Translations under genes and position numbers: made by a program
Assembly: GCA_902535505.1 (NCBI GenBank)
Contig: CACATS010000003.1
Location: 1-64,000, forward strand
Direction of reading: 5' to 3'
DNA length: 64,000 nt
DNA from: an uncultured Pelagibacteraceae bacterium
Lineage (GTDB): Bacteria > Pseudomonadota > Alphaproteobacteria > Pelagibacterales > Pelagibacteraceae
Shown: positions 28,206 through 38,257 of the stretch, piece after piece
Numbering within the stretch: position 1 is the first letter of the stretch
How the letters are laid out: the number at the start of each line of letters is the position of its first letter
Notes under the pieces: generated by a model
Database searches by the model: none
Seen by the model: the letters and a program-made list of their open reading frames with translations, nothing else
Told to the model about the DNA's origin: nothing

Positions 28206-30404
28206 ATGAAAATTATTTTATCAGTTGCTATTATATTCATTATTTCAATTAAGAATGCTAATGCTAACTGTGATGTTACCTATTCCTCAGATACTGCAAT
28301 ATCTAACACAATTGAATGTGCTGATAATCAGACTATGACAGTTAACGAGGGTGTAACCTTAAGCCAAGCTTCAGGAGCATCTGGCATGATCAATATAGTT
28401 GGAGAAGAAAATTTTACTTTAGTAAATAATGGTACAATAGATCCTGGACAAAGTAATGCTTGGCAAGCAATTTATTTAAAAGATGCAACAAGCTTTGAAA
28501 TTACCAATAACGGTACAATTAATGGACCTGGTCAAATGATAGAATTTATTGGAAATAAGGGAACTTCAACTATTACAAATACTGGTACAATTTCAACAAC
28601 CTCACATGCACCGATTACTAATTATGGATTAGGCTTTACTGGAAGTCTAACTATTAATAATAGTGGAACTATAAGCGCTTATGGAGTTCTTTCGAGTGAT
28701 CAAACAAGTCATAACCCAACTCATCAAGGGGCGATAAGTCTTGGACAATGTTCTTCAACAAGCAGAAATGATTCATGTTCAGATGAGTCCGATGCTGGAT
28801 CAGCTGGTGGATATACTATTATTAACTCAGGAACAATTGAAGTTACTGATAAAGGAGCTAATGCCATTAGATTAAATAACAAAGTAAACAATACAATCAC
28901 TAATACAGGATCAATATTAGGTGGACCTGAACAAGCTTTTAGCGTAGCAGGCTCTGGTAGCTCGTTTAGGATTGGTATGGATATTATGGTTGTTGAATGT
29001 CATGAAACTGACGACAGCAATGATCCATTTGGTGCTTGTGGACCTTCAGGTAGTGGAACAACAACCGTTAACATTGGTAAAGATGCTACATTTAAAAATG
29101 GTATAGATTTTAACTCTACGACAAGTGAAATTGTTATTAGAAGCGATGTTAATAGAGATTACGAGTTAAGAATATTCGATTATTCTGATGGAGCTGGAGG
29201 TAGTGATAAGATCACCATTACAAACAATTCTGAGCATGAAGTTACTTTTAAAAGACAACAAACCCTAACTTTTTCAGATGGAAGTACTAATAGTTGGGGG
29301 AGTATTACACCAGGTAGACAGGCAAAGACTTCAGGAAACTACACATACCAACATACGGGCCAAGGTGATGAAGGATTGAATGTAAGTGGTGAATATTTTA
29401 ATGCTGGAGATGATGGAATTTTGATTATTAAAGGTGAAAGACTTGAAGTAAATCAAAATAATCAAAAATATCGAGCAGAAAATACACTAAGTAAATTTAG
29501 AAATTTCTATAATGCTACACATCATCTTGGATACAACATACAAAGATGTTCAACTTTAGATGAGGAAAATAGAATAGACTTACTTCTATCGATGAGCACT
29601 GAGGATTTAAGTGACTGCAATACTGATTTTTTAAGAGTATTTAATAGTTTTCAGGATAGAAAAGACGTTTACGATGGTCGTAATTATGGAGGAATTGGTA
29701 TGAATACTCCAATTTTCTGGAGTGATAAAGCGGCAAGTAATACTTTTTTTGGGTTTTCAAGACAAGAAAGTAATTTTAATGACAAAACAAGCTCTGAAAG
29801 TGACAATTTTACATTTGGAATTAAGAATTTTTATCAAGATGACGGATTCGAAGCATCTTTAACGCCTTTAGTTGGGTTAAGTTTTCAAAAAAACAGAGAT
29901 TTTGATACTGATAAAAGCGAGACAAAAAGTGAATCTTTCATAAGTCAATTTGCAGGAATAAATGGTAAAATTTCCAGTAATTTTGAGCAAGATCCACACA
30001 ATTTTTTTACACTAGGTGTTGAAGGCTCATATAATATTCAAAGATTTCCAGAATATGTATCTCAATTTACTGATGGAGAATTAAAAGTTAAAGAAAGTTA
30101 TGATCAATTACTAAGCGGTACTATTGAAGCATCTTTCACAAATTTACCAAAAAATGATAGAACAAATAAGTTTTATATCGGGGGAAGCAGTTTCAAGAAT
30201 TATAATAATAAAATTGGTGTTTTAGCAAGAGGCTTCAATTCTGACGTGAAAAACAATGGAAATAAAACCTGGTCAGGTTATCACGGAGGAGTTTCTTTTT
30301 TAAAAAAAAGCAAGGATTATAATTATGAGCTAGACCTTAGATATGAAGATCAGGAGGGTTTAATAGACAAAATAGCAAGTATTACAGTGAACAAAAGATT
30401 TTAA
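28206..30404 (+). CDS. Autotransporter-like adhesin with repetitive passenger and C-terminal barrel
   Basis: Signal peptide; repeated NNGTI/NTGTI/NSGTI motifs (beta-helix-like passenger); C-terminal beta-strand region ending ASITVNKRF. Confidence 0.8.
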   Translation: MKIILSVAIIFIISIKNANANCDVTYSSDTAISNTIECADNQTMTVNEGVTLSQASGASGMINIVGEENFTLVNNGTIDPGQSNAWQAIYLKDATSFEITNNGTINGPGQMIEFIGNKGTSTITNTGTISTTSHAPITNYGLGFTGSLTINNSGTISAYGVLSSDQTSHNPTHQGAISLGQCSSTSRNDSCSDESDAGSAGGYTIINSGTIEVTDKGANAIRLNNKVNNTITNTGSILGGPEQAFSVAGSGSSFRIGMDIMVVECHETDDSNDPFGACGPSGSGTTTVNIGKDATFKNGIDFNSTTSEIVIRSDVNRDYELRIFDYSDGAGGSDKITITNNSEHEVTFKRQQTLTFSDGSTNSWGSITPGRQAKTSGNYTYQHTGQGDEGLNVSGEYFNAGDDGILIIKGERLEVNQNNQKYRAENTLSKFRNFYNATHHLGYNIQRCSTLDEENRIDLLLSMSTEDLSDCNTDFLRVFNSFQDRKDVYDGRNYGGIGMNTPIFWSDKAASNTFFGFSRQESNFNDKTSSESDNFTFGIKNFYQDDGFEASLTPLVGLSFQKNRDFDTDKSETKSESFISQFAGINGKISSNFEQDPHNFFTLGVEGSYNIQRFPEYVSQFTDGELKVKESYDQLLSGTIEASFTNLPKNDRTNKFYIGGSSFKNYNNKIGVLARGFNSDVKNNGNKTWSGYHGGVSFLKKSKDYNYELDLRYEDQEGLIDKIASITVNKRF

Positions 30405-30496
30405 AATTAATTATAATTATTCTATTAATCTTATGAATTTTATCAATTTTGGCGCTTGCTAAATTGTCAGAAAGCTAATAATTTCTATGTAATTAA

Positions 30497-30571
30497 GCGG
30501 GCATAGCTCAGTGGTAGAGCGTCTCGTTGCCAACGAGAAGGTCGAGGGTTCAAGTCCCTTTGCCCGCTCCA
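30497..30571 (+). tRNA. tRNA-Gly (anticodon GCC), CCA encoded
   Basis: GCGGGCA/TGCCCGC acceptor, GCTC/GAGC D stem, TCTCG-TTGCCAA-CGAGA anticodon arm, GAGGG-TTCAAGT-CCCTT T arm, encoded CCA. Confidence 0.96.
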
Positions 30572-30575
30572 TTTT

Positions 30576-31469
30576 ATGTTTTCAGATTTTAAAAAAGAAA
30601 AAATTACTGTTGATAACCAAGGTTTTGGAAAAGCTGAAATTACATTCAGACATGGTGGTTCGGGAGAGCCATTATTGTTATTACATGGCAATCCTATGTC
30701 GCATGTTACATGGCATAAGATAGCCAATGAATTAAAAAATAAATTTTATATTGTTGCTGCTGATCTAAGAGGATACGGAGAAAGCGTGGGCCCAGAGGAA
30801 GGCGGCGAAAATCATTTGAATTATTCTTTTAGAGCAATGGCAAATGATCAAATTAGTTTAATGAAAATTTTAGGTTATGACAAATTTAACGTAGTTGGCC
30901 ATGATCGAGGGGCAAGAACAGCCCACAGGATGACTCTAGATAATCCTAATAAAATAAAAAAATTAGCAGTATTTGATATTATGCCAAATCGACATATTTG
31001 GACTATTCAAAAAAAAGGGTGGTCAATTTCTAAGTGGCATTGGCTACTAATGATGCAACCTTATGATCTTCCTGAAAAAATGCTATCTTCGATACCAGCT
31101 TCTTATTATATGAAAAAAAAATTATCAAAAAGAGGAGCGAGCTTAGATTTTTGTAAAGAAACTTTTGATGAATATGTTAAATGTTTTAATTATAAAACTA
31201 TAAGGGGGTCATGTGAAGACTATAGAGCATCACCTTCTTGTGATTTAGATATGGACAATATTGATTATAAAAAAAAAAATAAGATTAGTTGCCCTCTTTT
31301 AGTATTATGGGGTAATAAAAGCGATACTGGAAAAGTTTGGGGTGATGTTTTAAACGTTTGGGGAGACTATAGTATTTCAAAACCAATTGGCGAGGGTCTT
31401 GATTGTGGACATTATTTGCAAGAGGAGAAACCAAAAGAAGTCATCAGCTGGTTAAAAAATTTTTTATAA
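30576..31469 (+). CDS. Alpha/beta hydrolase, haloacetate (fluoroacetate) dehalogenase-like
   Basis: LLLLHGNPMSHVTWHKIA, AADLRGYGES, VVGHDRGARTAHRM nucleophile elbow, CGHYLQEEKP. Confidence 0.82.
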   Translation: MFSDFKKEKITVDNQGFGKAEITFRHGGSGEPLLLLHGNPMSHVTWHKIANELKNKFYIVAADLRGYGESVGPEEGGENHLNYSFRAMANDQISLMKILGYDKFNVVGHDRGARTAHRMTLDNPNKIKKLAVFDIMPNRHIWTIQKKGWSISKWHWLLMMQPYDLPEKMLSSIPASYYMKKKLSKRGASLDFCKETFDEYVKCFNYKTIRGSCEDYRASPSCDLDMDNIDYKKKNKISCPLLVLWGNKSDTGKVWGDVLNVWGDYSISKPIGEGLDCGHYLQEEKPKEVISWLKNFL

Positions 31470-31807
31470 TGTCTGATCTTTCAAAAAAAAAATGTGTTGC
31501 ATGTGACGGAAATATTCCTCCATTTGATAAAAGTGAAATACATAAATACTTAAAAAAAGTTGATGATTGGGAAGTTAAAAAAGGTGAAGAGGAAAACTTC
31601 TATTTGATTAAAGAATTTAAATTTAAAAACTTCGAAGAAAGTCAAAAATTTGTTAATAAAGTAGGTGAAATCGCAGAGACAGAAAACCATCATCCTGATA
31701 TCAATTTCGGTTGGGGCTATTGCAAGATAAAAATCTTTACACATGCAATTAAAGGTCTTGCTGAAAGTGATTTTATTCTAGCTGCTAAAATAGATAAGAT
31801 TAATTAA
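31469..31807 (+). CDS. Pterin-4a-carbinolamine dehydratase (start ATG 31469 within the longer ORF)
   Basis: FKNFEESQKFVNKVGEIAETENHHPDINFGWGYCKIKIFTHAIKGLAESDFILAAKID. Confidence 0.9.
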   Translation: MSDLSKKKCVACDGNIPPFDKSEIHKYLKKVDDWEVKKGEEENFYLIKEFKFKNFEESQKFVNKVGEIAETENHHPDINFGWGYCKIKIFTHAIKGLAESDFILAAKIDKIN

Positions 31808-33354
31808 TGATTGAAATGTCTTACACCTGTAAATAGCATTTTAATTTTTGCCTTATTGGCAACATTAATTACTTCCTGATCTCTTATTGATCCACCGGGC
31901 TGAATTATTATTTTTATCCCAGCTTTTATTAGTGCTTCTATACCGTCTGCAAAAGGGAAAAAAGCATCTGAAGCAGCAACTGAATTTTTAATTTTTCCTA
32001 ATTGAAATTGCCTTGCTTTTTGTATCGCTATTTTACAGCTATCGAGTCTACTAGGTTGACCTGCACCAATTCCAATAGTTGAATGATTATTACATAAAAC
32101 GATTGCGTTAGATTTAACATATTTACTTACATTAAAAGCGAATCTTACTTCTGCGAGTTCTTTCTTACTAGGTTTTAGTTTCGTGACACATTTAATTTTT
32201 TTTCTATCAAAGACTATTTTGTTTTTATTTTGCACCAAAAAGGATCCATCAAAAATTTTAAATGAAGAAACATTTTTAGGCTTGAATTTCGATATATCTA
32301 TTATTCTCAAATTTTTTTTCTTTTTTAATATTTTCAAAGACTCTTTGTCGAAACCTTTACCAAGTATAACTTCAAGAAAATTTTTATTTATTTCTAGCGC
32401 AATATTTTTAGTAATTTTATAATTACACGCAATTACTCCACCAAAAGCACTAATCGGATCACATGCATATGCATTTTTAAATGAGTCTAAAGGATTTTTA
32501 TGTTCAGAAACCCCGCAAGGATTTGCATGTTTTATAATTACTGTACTAGCTTTTCCTTTAATAGACTCAAGAACATCTAATGAGGCAAACATATCGTTAA
32601 AATTATTATAACTCAATTCTTTACCGTGAATTTGGGTAAATCCAAGTTTTTTATCTTCATAATCGTTTATATAAATAGAGCTTTCTTGATGTGGATTTTC
32701 ACCATATCTTAACTTTTTTAGTCTTCGTCCGAAAATAGTTTTTCTTTCTGGAAATTGAATATTTAATTTACTGTTAAACCAATTAGCAATCATAGCATCA
32801 TAGTATGCAGTTAAACCAAATGCTTTGGAGGACATGATCTCTCTAAATTTTAATGAAGTCGCTCCATTGTTTTTTTCTAACTCTTTTATCAGCGGGGTAT
32901 AATCATTTTTGTTGGTAATTATTGCTACATTCTTAAAATTTTTTGCTGCAGCACGAACCATTGTTGGCCCACCAATATCTATATTTTCAATAATTTTATT
33001 GGGATTTTTAGTCTCGGTAACTACTTTTTGAAACGGATAAAAATTAACCACAATCAAATCTATAGGAGAGAACTTTTGCTCAGACATTTCAGTCTTGTGA
33101 GCTTTGTTCTTTCTGTCATGTAAAATCCCTGCATGAATCTTTGGATGAAGAGTTTTGACTCTCCCATCCAGCATTTCTTTAAATCCAGTGTAATTAGATA
33201 ACTCAATACATTTGTACCCAAGTTTTTTTATAGATTTATAAGTTCCTCCAGAACTAATAATTTTGATATTGTGTTTTTTTAGACATTTTAATAAGGAGGG
33301 AATATTTTCTTTATCAAACACAGAAACTAAGGCGCTTTTAATTTTTAAATTCAT
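31804..33354 (-). CDS. purH: Bifunctional AICAR formyltransferase / IMP cyclohydrolase
   Basis: ALVSVFDKENI, ISSGGTYKSIKKLG, LDGRVKTLHPKIHAGIL, LRYGENPHQESSIY, VIKHANPCG, SDAFFPFADGI, IIQPGGSIRDQEVI. Confidence 0.97.
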   Translation of the reverse strand: MNLKIKSALVSVFDKENIPSLLKCLKKHNIKIISSGGTYKSIKKLGYKCIELSNYTGFKEMLDGRVKTLHPKIHAGILHDRKNKAHKTEMSEQKFSPIDLIVVNFYPFQKVVTETKNPNKIIENIDIGGPTMVRAAAKNFKNVAIITNKNDYTPLIKELEKNNGATSLKFREIMSSKAFGLTAYYDAMIANWFNSKLNIQFPERKTIFGRRLKKLRYGENPHQESSIYINDYEDKKLGFTQIHGKELSYNNFNDMFASLDVLESIKGKASTVIIKHANPCGVSEHKNPLDSFKNAYACDPISAFGGVIACNYKITKNIALEINKNFLEVILGKGFDKESLKILKKKKNLRIIDISKFKPKNVSSFKIFDGSFLVQNKNKIVFDRKKIKCVTKLKPSKKELAEVRFAFNVSKYVKSNAIVLCNNHSTIGIGAGQPSRLDSCKIAIQKARQFQLGKIKNSVAASDAFFPFADGIEALIKAGIKIIIQPGGSIRDQEVINVANKAKIKMLFTGVRHFNH

Positions 33355-33356
33355 TA

Positions 33357-35000
33357 CTAAATTTTTTTCTTAATTTCCCAATTAAAAAACTTATCTTTAT
33401 TAACTAGATTACCAGAAATAGTTATACAAGTATTATCTAATATTTTTTTTCCTCCTAAATAAATACTCTTCTCCAATTCAAGATTTTCGTCTTTAATTGT
33501 AAAAATAAGTGACTTATTCTTTGATATTTGTATCAAAGCGCTATTTCCACTAATTGTTTTTACAGCAGAGAGTTCAGGATTTAAATGAAATCTTAGTACA
33601 TACCTTATTGGAATTCCATCTTTCTTTTTAAAGATATGATCAACACCGTTTAACTTATTGTTATTTTGATCAAGATAAACCTCTCTTTTATGAATACAAT
33701 TGAAATTTTTTTCATATCCATTGTGAGATGCGGAACAACCAATTAAATTTTTGTCAGTTTTAAATTCTAAGTCACTTGTTTTAAAAGTATTTTTAATTGA
33801 ATTTCCAAAAACTCTGTTGATTAGCTTATTCCTCTCAAATTTTGTTATACTAGTATCATTTATAGTTAATGTAGATTGACTAGCAGTTAATCGACTAATA
33901 AGTTCTGCTTTCGGTGAGATATTATTTCCAAATCCACAATTAGTAATTATTTTTATTCCATCCAAAAAATACTCAAAAGAAAGAGGACCTGATTGATAAT
34001 TTTTTGAGAAATTTTTGTCAGGAGGTCCACCAATGTCAAAGTACAGAACTTGTTGTTTAGATTTTGCATGAAATATACCTCCGATTATTTCCTTTTTATT
34101 TTTTTTGTTTACTTTAAAATTCTCAAGATATTTTTCATAATGATTAAGCATTTTTTCAGAGGCTCCATTGAAAAGTGGCGTCTGATTATTTGGAGTTTTA
34201 AAAAATTTTATACATATTAAATTTTTTTGAATAATTGCATCAAGAAATTCAGGCATATATTGTTGAGCATCTTTGATGTTTTCATGACACAATAAAAGAT
34301 ATTTATTAAAAAATATAAGATCATTAGGGCTTCTTGTTAATGGGAAACCATCATCGTCAAAATACGAATTAACAAATTTTTCTAAACCCTTAATACCAAA
34401 ATTATAATTTTCTTCATATTCTTTAAAAATTATTCCTGATAATATTAGCGCAGATAATGCCTCGATTTTTTTGATAGGATTCTTCTCAAATCCTATATTT
34501 TTTTTTAAATGGTTACACTGCAAAATTATATTTTGAAAAAAATTTTTTTTAAATTCAAATGTTCCATTGTTAATGATGATATCAATATTAAGTATCCAAC
34601 TAATCATTCTGTTACTTACAGTAGAGTTTTCCCAAACTTTTCGTTTAAATTTTGTATATTTTAACATCCATAGATAAATAATTTTTTGTATACTTTTGCC
34701 ATCTACTTTTCTATCAATTAAACTCAACCATAAAAAATTATGATGATCGTAAATATTCTTTTTTTTGCTTTCTACCCAAAAGTCATTGACATTTATTTCG
34801 TTAATTCTAAATGAATTTTTTTTATAGGGGGAAATAAGAGATAATAAAAATGGATTTGGATTAAAATAAACTTGAGTAGGGATTTTTGATTTTAGAGACT
34901 TATGATAATGATTAGATAGGAAGTATATTTTTTTAAAAAATTTGATAAAAGTTATTTGAATTGCAACTAAATAAAAATAGGCACCTTTTAAGCCAAACAT
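33357..35000 (-). CDS. Heparinase II/III family protein
   Basis: Heparinase-like alpha/alpha domain and GGPPD...GPLSFEYFLDGIKIITNCGFG; upstream of purH as often seen in alphaproteobacteria. Confidence 0.8.
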   Translation of the reverse strand: MFGLKGAYFYLVAIQITFIKFFKKIYFLSNHYHKSLKSKIPTQVYFNPNPFLLSLISPYKKNSFRINEINVNDFWVESKKKNIYDHHNFLWLSLIDRKVDGKSIQKIIYLWMLKYTKFKRKVWENSTVSNRMISWILNIDIIINNGTFEFKKNFFQNIILQCNHLKKNIGFEKNPIKKIEALSALILSGIIFKEYEENYNFGIKGLEKFVNSYFDDDGFPLTRSPNDLIFFNKYLLLCHENIKDAQQYMPEFLDAIIQKNLICIKFFKTPNNQTPLFNGASEKMLNHYEKYLENFKVNKKNKKEIIGGIFHAKSKQQVLYFDIGGPPDKNFSKNYQSGPLSFEYFLDGIKIITNCGFGNNISPKAELISRLTASQSTLTINDTSITKFERNKLINRVFGNSIKNTFKTSDLEFKTDKNLIGCSASHNGYEKNFNCIHKREVYLDQNNNKLNGVDHIFKKKDGIPIRYVLRFHLNPELSAVKTISGNSALIQISKNKSLIFTIKDENLELEKSIYLGGKKILDNTCITISGNLVNKDKFFNWEIKKKI

Positions 35001-35003
35001 CTA

Positions 35004-35666
35004 TTAATTTTTTCTAAGAATTTCTATATTTTTTTTAAGATCGCCTTCGTTCTCTTTAAAAATAGTTGATCCTGAAACAAGTATATTTGCCCCAGCTTGT
35101 TTTGCTAAAGAGCAATTTTCAAAATTTATCCCTCCATCTATTTCAATGTCTACATTAAACCCTTTCAACTTAATTATATCTTTAAGTTGTTTTGTTTTTT
35201 CCAATACTTCCGGCATAAACTTTTGCCCTCCAAATCCAGGTTCAACACTCATTATTAGAACTAGATCAATTTCACCAAGATGATCTTTTATTAAATCAAT
35301 ACTTGATTTTGGTTTAAGAGAAATCCCAACTTTTTTGTTTTCTTTTTTTATTAGCTTTATAGTTTTAGAAGTGTCTTTAGTAGCCTCAGGGTGAAAAGTA
35401 ATGATATCCGCTCCTGCATTAGCGTAGTCTTTAATAAAATTATCTACTGGAGAAATCATTAAATGAACATCGAACACTTTTTTTGTGAGAGGTCTCAGTT
35501 TTTTAATTACTTCTGGGCCAATAGTAAGATTTGGCACAAAATGTCCATCCATTACATCTATATGTATATAGTCAGCACCTGCCTTTTCCAAAGAAATAAC
35601 TTCTGCCCCCAATTTACTAAAATCAGCTGATAAAATAGATGGTGAGATTTTGATTAGACTACTCAT
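35004..35666 (-). CDS. rpe: Ribulose-phosphate 3-epimerase
   Basis: ISPSILSADFSKLGAEV, YIHIDVMDGHFVPNLTIGP, VLIMSVEPGFGGQKFMP, EIDGGIN. Confidence 0.96.
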   Translation of the reverse strand: MSSLIKISPSILSADFSKLGAEVISLEKAGADYIHIDVMDGHFVPNLTIGPEVIKKLRPLTKKVFDVHLMISPVDNFIKDYANAGADIITFHPEATKDTSKTIKLIKKENKKVGISLKPKSSIDLIKDHLGEIDLVLIMSVEPGFGGQKFMPEVLEKTKQLKDIIKLKGFNVDIEIDGGINFENCSLAKQAGANILVSGSTIFKENEGDLKKNIEILRKN

Positions 35667-35709
35667 TCTACATTTATATTTTAATCTTAAATTTTGTCAA
35701 AAAATAAGA

Positions 35710-36045
35710 TTAATTAAACAGTTGATATAATTGTCTTGAAAAATCACTTTCTAGAGGAAATGCTAACATCCCCCAAACATCATAGCCAAGAATATAAGGC
35801 ATGGCATAAAATCTGAATAAATAAAAAAACCATGCAACATATAAGGCTATGAAAGGTCCAAATAAGAAGCTTGGAGTAATGAATTTAAATAAATTAATTA
35901 TAGGGTTCGTGGTTTTTACAAATATTCTCATGAAAAAAAAAGTAGAGTCCTCTTTTTGAAAAATATTCATGAATGCACGACCAATTAAAGTCCACATTAT
36001 TGTCCCAAGCGTATAATCTAAAACTATTGCCCAAGTTGGTATCAT
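35710..36045 (-). CDS. Conserved small membrane protein (YggT-like)
   Basis: Hydrophobic 111 aa protein with TNPIINLFKFITPSFLFGPFIALYVAW. Confidence 0.55.
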   Translation of the reverse strand: MIPTWAIVLDYTLGTIMWTLIGRAFMNIFQKEDSTFFFMRIFVKTTNPIINLFKFITPSFLFGPFIALYVAWFFYLFRFYAMPYILGYDVWGMLAFPLESDFSRQLYQLFN

Positions 36046-36075
36046 ATTCCTAAATTACCATGATTCAGGTAAAAA

Positions 36076-36102
36076 AAAAGGGGCGAATAAATCGCCCCTT
36101 TT
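36076..36102. terminator. Bidirectional-looking intrinsic terminator
   Basis: AAAA-GGGGCGA-ATAAA-TCGCCCC-TTTT hairpin flanked by A and T tracts. Confidence 0.85.
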
Positions 36103-36121
36103 AATTTTAAATAATTGTTAA

Positions 36122-37978
36122 TTAGTGTTGCTTACCAAGAATAGCCTTACCTGTCGGTATTCTTGTATCGTCTACTAATTTTTGTGTAGCTGGGCTTGGC
36201 TCTTTAGTCATTAAACTGACTACCACCATTACAACTAAACAAATTGGTGCTCCAATTAATCCAAATCTTAAGTGGTCAATACCTAAGAATGGAGTATTTA
36301 CACCGCCCCACATTGGAACTGAGAATTTAGGGAACACCCACGTTAAGTATAATGTTCCTGATACAATTCCCGCAATGATACCAGCGATTGCACCCTCTCT
36401 AGTAGCTCTCTTCCACCATACACCAAGTACAAGTGGGAAGAATAAGCCTGACATCGCAAAGTCGAATGCCCAAGCAACCGAACCTAAGATACTTGTTAGC
36501 CTGAAAGAGGCTATGTAAGCACCTGCAGCTCCGATTATTACTAGAAGTACACGAGCAACTAACAGTCTTTTTGAAGTCTCAGCTTTTGGATTAATGATCT
36601 TGTAATAAATGTCGTGTGATAACGCATTTGATATTGCAAGAACTAAACCATCAGCAGTTGACATGGCAGCAGCCATACCACCAGCAAACACTAGTCCTGA
36701 GATTACGAACGGTAGACCCGCTACTTCTGGAGTAGCTAATACTACAACGTCACCTCTCATGAACCATTCGTTCAACTGAAGTATTCCGTCACCATTAAAG
36801 TCTGCGATAAATACTTGTTTAACTTCAGACCATCTTTGTACCCACTCTATCGACTGAACTTCAGAAATAGATTTTCCGATAATTCCAGTTGGTAGATTTG
36901 GATCCATCAATGCTAATTTAGACAATGTCGCTAACATAGGCGCTGAAGAGTAAAGTAAGAAAATAAAGAATAGCGACCATGCTACTGATTTTCTTGCTGC
37001 TCTTACTGTAGGAGTTGTAAAGTATCTCATTAAGATATGAGGTAACGATGCAGTTCCCACCATCATACAAATCGCTAACGATAAGTATTTCCAGACAGCC
37101 ATTCCACCTTCAGGTACTCCAGAGTGAGATCCAGAGATGTATTTCAATCCTCCTGGTACCCCAGCTGCTTTCATATCTGCGGCGCTGTTTTTAACTAGTC
37201 CAAATTGTTGTTCAAGTTCGCCAAGTCTTGCAACTTCATCACCTAACATCAAGTGAGGGAAAATTCCTCCACCTACGTTAGAACTAATCCAGAATACTGG
37301 TATTAAGTATGCGATGATTAATACAATGTACTGAGCAACCTGTGTCCAAGTTACGGCTCTCATTCCACCAAGCATTGAACAGATAAGGATACTTATTAAT
37401 CCTACCCATACACCTGCTTCAAACGGAATTCCAAGAGCTCTAGAAGCAATTGTTCCCGTAGCATTAATTTGTGCTGTTACGTAAGTAAATGATGCTATAA
37501 AAAGCACGAATACTGCGCAAGCTCTTACGAGGTTACCACCGTATCGTGTTCCGATAAAATCAGGAACTGTGTAACATCCAAACTTTCTTAGGTACGGAGC
37601 CATTAGAGTTGCAACAAGTACGTATCCACCTGTCCAACCTACTAAGAAGGCCATATAAGTATAGCCACCAAAGTAAACTCCACCCGCTAAAGCTACGAAT
37701 GATGCACCTGACATCCAGTCAGCTGCTGTTGCCATCCCGTTAAATACGGTTGGCACTTGCCTTCCTGCAACATAGTAGGCATCTACTTGAATGGTTCTTG
37801 ATAAATAACCGATTAAGGCATAAATCAATACCGTGAAAGCCACGAACATCACTCCGATGTTTTTAGCTGACACACCTGCTTGCTCTGCTAATGCCATCAA
37901 AATGATGAACACTATAAAGCCACCAGTGTAGGTACCATATATTTTAGGAAGGTTTTGTATAAAATCTCCTTTAAACAT
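36122..37978 (-). CDS. actP: Sodium:solute symporter, acetate permease (ActP)-like
   Basis: SSS-family TM pattern; FNGMATAADWMSGASFVALAGGVYFGGY; AAAMSTADGLVLAISNALSHD; next to DUF4212 partner and acs. Confidence 0.88.
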   Translation of the reverse strand: MFKGDFIQNLPKIYGTYTGGFIVFIILMALAEQAGVSAKNIGVMFVAFTVLIYALIGYLSRTIQVDAYYVAGRQVPTVFNGMATAADWMSGASFVALAGGVYFGGYTYMAFLVGWTGGYVLVATLMAPYLRKFGCYTVPDFIGTRYGGNLVRACAVFVLFIASFTYVTAQINATGTIASRALGIPFEAGVWVGLISILICSMLGGMRAVTWTQVAQYIVLIIAYLIPVFWISSNVGGGIFPHLMLGDEVARLGELEQQFGLVKNSAADMKAAGVPGGLKYISGSHSGVPEGGMAVWKYLSLAICMMVGTASLPHILMRYFTTPTVRAARKSVAWSLFFIFLLYSSAPMLATLSKLALMDPNLPTGIIGKSISEVQSIEWVQRWSEVKQVFIADFNGDGILQLNEWFMRGDVVVLATPEVAGLPFVISGLVFAGGMAAAMSTADGLVLAISNALSHDIYYKIINPKAETSKRLLVARVLLVIIGAAGAYIASFRLTSILGSVAWAFDFAMSGLFFPLVLGVWWKRATREGAIAGIIAGIVSGTLYLTWVFPKFSVPMWGGVNTPFLGIDHLRFGLIGAPICLVVMVVVSLMTKEPSPATQKLVDDTRIPTGKAILGKQH

Positions 37979-38235
37979 TAGTCATCCTCTCTTTCTGAGA
38001 AACCATGTTCTTCGTCGATTTTTTCTTGTTTATTTGCAGTCCAAAACAAAATTATCACAAAGGCAAGAAGTGAACCTTGCGCCGTCATGTAATATGCTAA
38101 TGGATAGCCAAGAAAAGACATCGTGTTCAGTTCAGAACCAAACATGAAGATCACTAATGAGAAGAAAGCCCAAAGAACCAATGTTACGATCATATGGTTT
38201 TTGGTCTTATTCCAATATGCGTCTTTATTTGACAT
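37978..38235 (-). CDS. DUF4212-type small symporter-associated membrane protein
   Basis: YWNKTKNHMIVTLVLWAFFSLVIFMFGSELN...PLAYYMTAQGSLLAFVIILFWTA; start/stop coupled to symporter. Confidence 0.85.
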   Translation of the reverse strand: MSNKDAYWNKTKNHMIVTLVLWAFFSLVIFMFGSELNTMSFLGYPLAYYMTAQGSLLAFVIILFWTANKQEKIDEEHGFSEREDD

Positions 38236-38257
38236 ATTTCCCCCTATTTATTTTTAT

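Noticed and set aside
28302-28311. Additional TCTAACACAA match inside the 5' part of the autotransporter CDS 28206-30404
   Set aside because: Single isolated coding copy; one chance hit is plausible in 64 kb of AT-rich DNA, so not counted with the regulatory array
30485-30727. 80-aa minus-strand ORF (…SGQRDLNPRPSRWQRDALPLSYARLIT) and plus-strand ORF 30511-30723
   Set aside because: These are spurious translations of the tRNA-Gly gene and the overlapping hydrolase; the GQRDLNPRPSRWQRDALPLSYAR string is a typical tRNA-antisense artefact
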